Positions 5,907 to 11,459 of a stretch of 11,459 nucleotides of DNA are shown piece by piece (positions within the stretch are counted from its first letter, which is position 1; each line of letters starts with the position of its first letter). Made by a program: the position numbers and the translations under genes. The DNA comes from an uncultured Bacteroidota bacterium. Lineage in GTDB: Bacteria; Bacteroidota; Bacteroidia; Chitinophagales; Chitinophagaceae. The notes under the pieces were generated by a model that worked only from the letters and a program-made list of their open reading frames with translations, was not told the origin of the DNA and did not search any database. The stretch covers positions 1 through 11,459 of the forward strand of contig CAMPKR010000044.1 of NCBI GenBank assembly GCA_946887345.1. The letters run 5' to 3'.

Positions 5907-7340
5907 ATGATATTGACATTACTCATATTAATTCCCTTAGTGGCAGGTATCCTCAGCTTTGCGATGAGCGGCAATGCTGCTAAGAGCCTGGCACTTATAG
6001 GGTCACTCGCTACCTTCGCGGCAACTGCAATAGCGGTGGCCGGTGACGATATGTACTGGAGCACGCCATGGATACCGCGTATAGGTACCAATTTCAGTCT
6101 TGCCTTCGATGGTATGAGCGGCATGCTTTGCCTGCTCACTGCCATAGTTTTACCCATTGTCATTGTCGCCAACTGGAACAAAGACGTAGACAAGGCCAAT
6201 TCATTCTACGGACTGATGATGCTATCTCAGGCTGGCCTGATGGGTGTCTTCCTGGCTTACGATGCGTTCGTATTCTATATTTTCTGGGAGCTGGCGCTTA
6301 TACCTGTTTACTTCCTCTGCTCGCGTTGGGGCGGGGAAAAAAGAGTGCCTGTTACTTTCAAGTTCTTCATCTATACTTTCCTGGGCAGCCTTATGATGCT
6401 GGCAGGACTGATCATACTTTCGTTGCAGAACCCCGGCCTCAACAGTTATTCTTTTGAGAACATCCGCGCAGTAGGTGCTGCAATGGACCCCGTCACGCAG
6501 CAGTGGTTGTTCTGGCTCATTTTCATAGCCTTTGCTATCAAGATGCCGATCTTCCCTTTCCACACCTGGCAGCCCGATACTTACGAGCAGTCTCCTACTC
6601 CTGTTACCATCATCCTGAGTGCCTTAATGGTAAAGATGGGTATGTTCGCTGTTCTGCGTTGGTTGCTCCCTGTATTGCCTGAAGGTGTTGCTTTCTGGTC
6701 AGATACGGTTGTTATCCTTTCTATAATAGGTATAGTATATGCTTCCCTGCTGGCTATAGTGCAGACAGATATCAAGCGCCTTGTTGCTTATTCGTCTATT
6801 GCCCACATGGGCCTGATGAGTGCGGTAGCTTTTTCTAACACACAGGTAGGCACTCACGGTATCATGGTGCAGATGTTCAACCACGGTATCAATATCACCG
6901 GCATGTGGCTCATCGTAAGCATGATTGAGAACCGCTGGGGCACACGCGATATGACTAAGATGGGCGGCATGGCAACTACTGCTCCTAAAATGGCAATAGC
7001 TCTCGTGATCATTTCCCTGGCTAATATCGCTCTGCCTCTTACCAACGGTTTCATTGGCGAGTTCATGCTCTTCAACGGGCTGTTCCAGGGCGCATCGCCT
7101 TATCACATCACCTTTATGGTGATAGCCGGCCTGGGTGTTATACTGGGTGCGGTATACACATTGAATATGGTACAAAAAACTGCATACGGTGAAGCAACGC
7201 CAATGGTAGTAACTAAAGATATTAGTGCGAACGAGTACGCGGGACTGGCAATTATTATAGCACTAATCCTGTTCCTGGGGGTATATCCAAAACCATTACT
7301 GGATATGACTGCCGGAATAGCTGCTGTGTTGGTGCCATAG
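5907..7340 (+). CDS. nuoM: NADH-quinone oxidoreductase subunit M, antiporter-like
   Basis: The middle antiporter-like proton channel of complex I, with 477 residues and about 14 hydrophobic segments, close to the family norm of about 500. Key residues by alignment to E. coli NuoM: Glu128 in FWELALIPVYF (Glu144), Lys212 in AIKMPIFPFHTWQPD (Lys234), Lys243 in MVKMGMF (Lys265), His326 in MFNHGI, and Glu385 in GFIGEFMLF (Glu407). The last is a Glu where NuoL and NuoN have Lys, which is the normal NuoM signature. It begins 30 bases after nuoL; the gap holds two ATTGCAG copies 10 bases apart. The downstream gap to nuoN is the longest in the operon at 99 bases. Confidence 0.97.
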   Translation: MILTLLILIPLVAGILSFAMSGNAAKSLALIGSLATFAATAIAVAGDDMYWSTPWIPRIGTNFSLAFDGMSGMLCLLTAIVLPIVIVANWNKDVDKANSFYGLMMLSQAGLMGVFLAYDAFVFYIFWELALIPVYFLCSRWGGEKRVPVTFKFFIYTFLGSLMMLAGLIILSLQNPGLNSYSFENIRAVGAAMDPVTQQWLFWLIFIAFAIKMPIFPFHTWQPDTYEQSPTPVTIILSALMVKMGMFAVLRWLLPVLPEGVAFWSDTVVILSIIGIVYASLLAIVQTDIKRLVAYSSIAHMGLMSAVAFSNTQVGTHGIMVQMFNHGINITGMWLIVSMIENRWGTRDMTKMGGMATTAPKMAIALVIISLANIALPLTNGFIGEFMLFNGLFQGASPYHITFMVIAGLGVILGAVYTLNMVQKTAYGEATPMVVTKDISANEYAGLAIIIALILFLGVYPKPLLDMTAGIAAVLVP

Positions 7341-7344
7341 TAAA

Positions 7345-7375
7345 GTTGATAACTTGATTGGTTGATAAGTCAACC
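7345..7375 (+). repeat. 8-bp tandem repeat and small palindrome after nuoM
   Basis: Three 8-base units follow each other at 7345-7368: GTTGATAA, CTTGATTG, GTTGATAA. The last unit merges into a perfect palindrome, GGTTGA-TAAG-TCAACC (7360-7375), a 6-bp stem with a 4-base loop. There is no T-run, so termination is unlikely. The unit type resembles AGTTGATA-like intergenic repeats I recall from other Bacteroidota. Confidence 0.6.
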
Positions 7376-7390
7376 TGTAAATAAATAGTA

Positions 7391-7427
7391 AACCGGGTTA
7401 ATCTCTGGAATCCAAAGAATCCCGGTT
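7391..7427 (+). repeat. 9-bp repeat units inside an inverted repeat before nuoN
   Basis: Three 9-base units starting with AATC are contiguous: AATCTCTGG (7400-7408), AATCCAAAG (7409-7417) and AATCCCGGT (7418-7426). They are enclosed by the inverted pair AACCGGG (7391-7397) and CCCGGTT (7421-7427), a 7-bp stem with a 23-base loop. The element ends 12 bases before the nuoN ATG. The units are degenerate, so this call is weaker than the heptamer array. Confidence 0.55.
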
Positions 7428-7439
7428 CAAAACTGAAAT

Positions 7440-8819
7440 ATGAAAGCAATTATTGCTGCAACAATTATAGGTGTCATCCTGATGTTTACCGGCATCCTGG
7501 TAAAAGAAAAGAGAGGCGTGTCCACATTTGCCGCTTTACTTTTCTTCCTGCTGCTGGGTGTCAATATCTGGGAGCTCTCCACCATCAGCCCTAACCAGCC
7601 TCAGGTGTTTTTCAACAATATTCTGCGCATCGATAGGTACGCTGTATGGTTTAATACTCTGATGACCGGCTGTACCCTGCTATACGTGCTGCTTTCGGGC
7701 AGGGAGATACAGAAAGTGGGTATACATGTCTCCGATTATTTTGCTTTGATCAGTTTTATGTTGGTCGGCCTCTATATGCTTTCAGGCTACAACAATATGC
7801 TGATCCTGTTCCTGGGTATTGAGATCATTTCTATTCCCCAATACATTCTCGCTGGTGCCGATAAACGCAACCTGAAAAGCAGTGAGGCTTCTTTAAAATA
7901 CTTCCTGATGGGCGCCTTCTCTACAGGTATCCTGCTGATGGGCATTACCTTGCTGTACGGTGCAACAGGTGGCTTCGATATCGCCCGCTTTACCTTCCTG
8001 CAGCTGGACAGGCTGAACCCGATGGCTCTTTGCGGCATCGTCTTCCTGATCATCGCTTTCGCCTTTAAGGTTTCCGCTGCTCCTATGCACATGTGGACGC
8101 CCGACGTATATGATGGTGCTCCCACGCCTTTCACCGCCTATATGTCTACGATTGTGAAGGCTGCGGGATTCATTGCCTTCCTCAAATTATTCCATACTTC
8201 TTTCGCAACCCTCAGTCCTAGCTGGGTAATGATCATTGCCGTTATTACTGCTGCTACCTTGCTGGTGGGCAACGTTACCGCCGTGTTCCAGCAGAGCGTG
8301 AAGCGGATGATGGCGTATTCTTCTATTGCGCAGGCGGGCTTTATGCTGTTCGCAGTTCTTTCCGTAAATGCCGTAGCCTGGCAGGGCATCATGATATATG
8401 CCGTAGCCTACACTATAGCTACCATGGGTGTATTTGCCGTGCTGATGAAGATGAAGGACTACACTTACGATGGTTTTAATGGCCTTGGCAAAAGGGAGCC
8501 GCTGCTTGCCTTCGTTACTACCATATTCCTGTTGTCTCTGGCAGGTATACCCCTTACTGGTGGTTTCATTGCCAAATACTATGTACTGGTGGCCGCAGTG
8601 CAGCAAGGGCAGGTATTATGGCTGGTCATCTTTGCCCTGTTCATGGCGGCAATAAGCGTGTACTACTACTTCCGCGTTATCATGGCCATGTACTTCAAGC
8701 AGGGATCACCTGAACTAAGCAGCCCCGTTACCCCTGGTGACCGGTTCATGCTGGTGCTTACCTGCGTATTGGTGCTTCTGTTGGGCATTGCCCCTCAATT
8801 GTTGTTAAGCTTTATATAA
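7440..8819 (+). CDS. nuoN: NADH-quinone oxidoreductase subunit N, antiporter-like
   Basis: The antiporter-like subunit nearest NuoK, with 459 residues (typical 460-490) and about 14 hydrophobic segments. Key residues by alignment to E. coli NuoN: Glu128 in LGIEIISIPQYILAG (Glu133), Lys210 in FAFKVSAAPMHMWTPDVYDG (Lys217), Lys240 in TIVKAAGF (Lys247), and Lys379 in GFIAKYYVL (Lys395). All are intact, so proton transfer through this subunit should be functional. It is the last gene of the operon; a strong hairpin terminator begins 15 bases after its stop. The leader carries 8-bp and 9-bp repeats rather than a Shine-Dalgarno sequence. Confidence 0.97.
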   Translation: MKAIIAATIIGVILMFTGILVKEKRGVSTFAALLFFLLLGVNIWELSTISPNQPQVFFNNILRIDRYAVWFNTLMTGCTLLYVLLSGREIQKVGIHVSDYFALISFMLVGLYMLSGYNNMLILFLGIEIISIPQYILAGADKRNLKSSEASLKYFLMGAFSTGILLMGITLLYGATGGFDIARFTFLQLDRLNPMALCGIVFLIIAFAFKVSAAPMHMWTPDVYDGAPTPFTAYMSTIVKAAGFIAFLKLFHTSFATLSPSWVMIIAVITAATLLVGNVTAVFQQSVKRMMAYSSIAQAGFMLFAVLSVNAVAWQGIMIYAVAYTIATMGVFAVLMKMKDYTYDGFNGLGKREPLLAFVTTIFLLSLAGIPLTGGFIAKYYVLVAAVQQGQVLWLVIFALFMAAISVYYYFRVIMAMYFKQGSPELSSPVTPGDRFMLVLTCVLVLLLGIAPQLLLSFI

Positions 8820-8834
8820 AATAACTTCCAGATA

Positions 8835-8872
8835 GCGGAAAGGCTTGTATTTACAGGCCTTTCCGCATTTTA
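8835..8872 (+). terminator. Rho-independent terminator of the nuo operon
   Basis: A perfect 10-bp stem, GCGGAAAGGC (8835-8844) with GCCTTTCCGC (8857-8866), is followed by ATTTTAT. The inner bases TTGTA and TACAG can extend the stem partly. It begins 15 bases after the nuoN stop and separates the nuo genes from scpB. Confidence 0.9.
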
Positions 8873-8888
8873 TGCCTTATATATTCCG

Positions 8889-8896
8889 TAACTTTG
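8889..8896 (+). promoter_or_regulatory. Candidate Bacteroidota -7 promoter box upstream of scpB
   Basis: TAACTTTG matches the TAnnTTTG consensus exactly and lies just after the nuo terminator, where a new promoter is expected. The -33 region (about 8866-8871, TTTT) has no clean TTG. Transcription from here would begin near 8902 and leave a leader of about 110 bases. A second box with one mismatch, TACTTTCG at 8982-8989, lies closer to scpB and is the alternative. Confidence 0.45.
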
Positions 8897-9015
8897 CAAT
8901 GCTTTGAAAGCAGCCATGGATAAGGCTCAAACTTTCCCACAACTGTGAATTACTTTTCCCCCGTAAGTAAGGCATCTGCACTACTTTCGATGTGTACCCG
9001 AAAATGATGCGAAGC

Positions 9016-9651
9016 ATGGATATCGAACAATTAATGCCACACGTTGAAGCCCTGATTTTTGCCAGCGAACGCCCTATCACACAGATAGAGCTGACCGAAA
9101 TGCTGGGCCAGGCTTTTGAGCTTCCTATAGAAACAGAACGCATATCTACCTGCATAGACGCCATACGCGAGAAATATGAGGCTCCTTACTATCCTTTCCA
9201 ATTAAGGGAAGCCGGTGGTGGATACCAGTTCCTTACCAAGAAGGCGTACCACAAGACGGTACTGCAGCTGAACGGCGATAAATACATCAAAAAATTATCT
9301 GCCGCTGCTATGGAAACGCTCGCCATCATCGCCTACAAGCAGCCTATTTCTAAGTCGGAAATCGAATATATCCGCGGGGTAAGTGCTGATTATTCCATCC
9401 AGAAGCTGCTGGAAAAGGAGTTGATTGTAATATCCGGCCGCAATGAGAACGCCGTAGGCAAGCCGCTTATATATGCCACTTCGAAGAACTTTATGGACTA
9501 CCTGGGCATCAACTCGCCTGAAGGTCTGCCCCAGCTAAAAGACATAGTAAATACAGAGATCGTAATACCAACAGATGCTATTGAAGCCATGCCGGAGGAT
9601 GAGGGAACGCTCATGGTTAACGCCGAGGGAGACCTTCACGAAGGAGAATAG
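9016..9651 (+). CDS. scpB: Segregation and condensation protein B
   Basis: ScpB is the winged-helix (kite) dimer that binds ScpA and, with SMC, compacts and segregates the chromosome. From the ATG at 9016 the protein has 211 residues and begins MDIEQLMPHVEALIFASERP, the usual ScpB start. In-frame ATGs at 9004 and 9007, and a GTG at 8992, would add only a few residues. The first winged helix covers about 1-80 and the second about 90-170, with LAIIAYKQPISKSEIEYIRG and GKPLIYATSKNFMDYLGI as clear signatures. The tail after about 185 is acidic (EDEG...EGDLHEGE) and probably disordered, as in many relatives. scpA is not next to it here. It stands between two terminators, so it is probably transcribed alone. 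Confidence 0.93.
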   Translation: MDIEQLMPHVEALIFASERPITQIELTEMLGQAFELPIETERISTCIDAIREKYEAPYYPFQLREAGGGYQFLTKKAYHKTVLQLNGDKYIKKLSAAAMETLAIIAYKQPISKSEIEYIRGVSADYSIQKLLEKELIVISGRNENAVGKPLIYATSKNFMDYLGINSPEGLPQLKDIVNTEIVIPTDAIEAMPEDEGTLMVNAEGDLHEGE

Positions 9652-9671
9652 CAGAGAGAACATGACAATAT

Positions 9672-9703
9672 AAAACCCGTTTCGTTAAGGAACGGGTTTT
9701 TTC
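9672..9703 (+). terminator. Rho-independent terminator after scpB
   Basis: A 10-bp stem, AAAACCCGTT (9672-9681) with AACGGGTTTT (9691-9700), has a 9-base loop and is followed by T's to 9702. It starts 21 bases after the scpB stop. The A-run on the left side means it could also work on the opposite strand. Confidence 0.92.
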
Positions 9704-9734
9704 TTTATTGTATGCTATAGAAGTGTAAATTAGC

Positions 9735-9740
9735 AGGAGA
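9735..9740 (+). promoter_or_regulatory. Shine-Dalgarno-like AGGAGA ahead of the M28 peptidase
   Basis: AGGAGA lies 10 bases before the ATG at 9751 and supports that start. It is the clearest Shine-Dalgarno-like site in the window; the nuo genes show none. No convincing TAnnTTTG promoter box was found between the scpB terminator and this site. Confidence 0.5.
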
Positions 9741-9750
9741 ATTATTTTTC

Positions 9751-11412
9751 ATGAATTGTCGTGGTTTTAGTGCCATATTGGCCATAAGCCTTTTAGTGGG
9801 TGGAGAGAGTAGTGCCCAGAGCAAAGCAGAGCGTAAGCTGGTAGAGCAGCTTCGTGCCGATATAGGTTACCTGGCTTCCGATTCACTGGAAGGAAGAAGA
9901 ACAGGATCTGAGGGCGAGAAAAAAGCAGCGGCATACTTAGTAAAGCGCTACAAGGATATCGGCATTTTCCCCTATGGCGATATGTACCGCTACAATTTCA
10001 AATTCAGCGGAGACAAAGAACCCGCCAACAGCAGCCTGATACGCATAGGCAACAATGCACTTAAGATAGATAGCAACGCCTTCCCTATGGCTTTCACTGC
10101 TGAAACAAGGGTCTTCAGCGAGATCATCCCTGACATAATGGAGCAGAACAGTATTTTTTTGCTGCCTTTCTATGCTGATAGCGCCGAAGCCGATAACCCG
10201 CATTTCGACTGGGAGAAAGCTGCATTCGAAAGAACTGCAGCGGCAGCAAAGGAATCAGCTACAGGAGTTTTGTTCTACGATAATTTTGACAGCAAATACG
10301 CGCCTGTCTTCAACGGTAAATCGGAACTGGAAATGTCGGCTATACCTTCTGCATTTATTAGCTACAGGGCGTTTAACGAGTATATCACTCCACTTACTAC
10401 CGACTCTACAACAGTTACCATTCCCCTGGAGCTGAATCTTGCCGTAAGAAAAAAAGAACGCCAGGGTAATAACGTTGCTGCATATATTGACAACGACACT
10501 ACATACACAGTAGTACTGGGTGCTCACTTCGATCACCTCGGTTATGGCGAGGATGGCAACAGCCTGCATGGCCATAGCAGCACTAAAGAGATACACAACG
10601 GTGCCGACGATAATGCCAGCGGTACAGCAGCAATACTCGCACTGGCCGGGATGATCAAGAAGTCGGAACTGAAAAAATACAATTACCTCTTCCTCAATTT
10701 CTCCGGAGAAGAGTTGGGTCTTTATGGCTCTAAAGCTTTCGTAAAAGAAATGGGGCTCGACAGCAACAAGATCGCCTATATGGTGAACCTGGATATGGTG
10801 GGCCGCCTGAACGATAGCACTCATGCGCTCACTATAGGCGGTGTAGGTACTTCTCCTGCATGGGGCGAGTTCCTGGAAATGAAGAACAAGAATTTCAAGA
10901 TCAATATAGATAGTTCGGGCGTAGGGCCTTCCGATCACACATCCTTCTATCATGCTGGCATACCAGTGCTGTTTTTCTTTACAGGAGTGCATAGCGACTA
11001 CCACAAGCCCAGTGACGATACGGGAAAGATCAACTACATAGGCGAAGCGCAGATCATCACCTATGTCTATTCCCTGGTAGAGATGATGGAGGAAAAGGAC
11101 AAGCCTGCCTTTACCCCAACCAAACAAGCCACTGTGGGCAAGACCCGCTTTAAAGTGAGCCTCGGCATTATGCCTGACTATACCTTCCAGGACGGGGGCG
11201 TAAGGGCCGATGGAGTAACGGAAGGTAAGCCTGCTGCCGCTGCCGGCATAAAAGCGGGTGATATCATCATCCAGCTAGGGGAACATAAAGTGCAGGGTAT
11301 GCAGACCTATATGGAAGCCCTCGGCAAGTTCAACCCCGGGGATAAAACAACAGTTACGGTAAAACGGGGAACCGAGGAACTGGTGCTGCCTATAGAATTT
11401 GCAGGAAAATAG
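9751..11412 (+). CDS. Secreted M28 family zinc metallopeptidase with C-terminal PDZ domain
   Basis: A predicted exported peptidase of 553 residues, probably an aminopeptidase acting in the periplasm or outside the cell. Residues 1-22 form a signal peptide with a hydrophobic core (about 6-18) and likely cleavage after SSA22. Residues about 125-225 resemble the protease-associated insert found in some M28 enzymes; this is less certain. The catalytic domain covers about 240-445. The M28 di-zinc ligands can all be placed: His259 (AHFDHLG), Asp286 (GADDNASG), Glu321 with the general base Glu320 (SGEELGLYGS), Asp348 (NLDMVG) and His418 (DYHKPSDD). A PDZ domain (about 470-545) has the LGIMPDY motif, GKPAAAAGIKAGDIIIQLG and a closing VTVKRG strand. 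There is no type IX secretion C-terminal domain and no lipobox. The substrate cannot be told from sequence. The ATG is supported by the AGGAGA site and the signal peptide. Confidence 0.93.
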   Translation: MNCRGFSAILAISLLVGGESSAQSKAERKLVEQLRADIGYLASDSLEGRRTGSEGEKKAAAYLVKRYKDIGIFPYGDMYRYNFKFSGDKEPANSSLIRIGNNALKIDSNAFPMAFTAETRVFSEIIPDIMEQNSIFLLPFYADSAEADNPHFDWEKAAFERTAAAAKESATGVLFYDNFDSKYAPVFNGKSELEMSAIPSAFISYRAFNEYITPLTTDSTTVTIPLELNLAVRKKERQGNNVAAYIDNDTTYTVVLGAHFDHLGYGEDGNSLHGHSSTKEIHNGADDNASGTAAILALAGMIKKSELKKYNYLFLNFSGEELGLYGSKAFVKEMGLDSNKIAYMVNLDMVGRLNDSTHALTIGGVGTSPAWGEFLEMKNKNFKINIDSSGVGPSDHTSFYHAGIPVLFFFTGVHSDYHKPSDDTGKINYIGEAQIITYVYSLVEMMEEKDKPAFTPTKQATVGKTRFKVSLGIMPDYTFQDGGVRADGVTEGKPAAAAGIKAGDIIIQLGEHKVQGMQTYMEALGKFNPGDKTTVTVKRGTEELVLPIEFAGK

Positions 11413-11459
11413 ACCCTTCCCCCTGATATTAATCTTTAGTTGATATTTGGACATGCCTC
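11413..11459. other. Right-edge non-coding sequence
   Basis: These 47 bases after the peptidase stop hold no hairpin terminator, repeat or recognisable gene start. Confidence 0.5.

Noticed and set aside
9751..9820. Lipoprotein signal on the M28 peptidase
   Set aside because: The only Cys is residue 3, before the hydrophobic core, so there is no lipobox; the SSA site fits signal peptidase I.
10255..11127. Long open frame of 290 codons on the minus strand
   Set aside because: It is wholly antisense to the M28 catalytic and PDZ-linker region, whose zinc ligands are all conserved. Its translation is rich in Cys, His and Val with no domain, as expected of a shadow frame.

Overview
The window reads as chromosomal DNA of a Bacteroidota bacterium, most like the Chitinophagaceae or a related Sphingobacteriia/Cytophagia lineage. 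The basis is protein character: a short NuoG of about 360 residues, a GxxExxY protein, and a secreted M28 peptidase with a PDZ domain. In addition, most start codons are preceded by A/T-rich DNA instead of a Shine-Dalgarno sequence, and TAnnTTTG promoter-like boxes are present. The assignment is from memory of these families, not from a search.

Layout, all on the + strand. (1) 1-228: 3' end of a GxxExxY-family gene (PD-(D/E)XK nuclease-like fold), running in from the left edge. (2) 229-266: four CGCAAAG units that begin directly after its stop codon and end 8 bases before nuoG. (3) 275-8819: the distal half of a complex I operon in canonical order, nuoG-H-I-J-K-L-M-N. It encodes the Fe-S protein NuoG, the quinone-site subunit NuoH, the two-cluster ferredoxin NuoI, the small membrane subunits NuoJ and NuoK, and the three antiporter-like proton channels NuoL, NuoM and NuoN. 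nuoA-F would be expected upstream, outside the window. (4) 8835-8872: a strong hairpin terminator closing the operon. (5) 9016-9651: scpB, chromosome segregation/condensin partner, with its own candidate promoter and a terminator at 9672-9703. (6) 9751-11412: an exported M28 metallopeptidase with a C-terminal PDZ domain. The last 47 bases show nothing recognisable.

The nuo genes together make the Fe-S wire from NuoG through NuoI to the quinone site at NuoH, and the membrane arm that pumps ions. The charged residues needed for pumping in NuoL, M, N, K and H are all present, so the complex looks functional.

The unusual part is between the genes. Each of the longer gaps of this operon holds a different short repeat: CGCAAAG units with 9/11-bp spacing before nuoG, a three-hairpin inverted-repeat element before nuoK, a 7-bp tandem array before nuoL, and 8-bp and 9-bp arrays before nuoN. 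Several end within about 10 bases of the next start codon. The GxxExxY gene with its adjoining repeat looks like an insertion just ahead of nuoG and is the best candidate here for a poorly described element. A second point of interest is NuoG, whose fourth cluster site (N7) lacks one canonical cysteine but carries a nearby extra one, giving a CxxC...CxxC arrangement.
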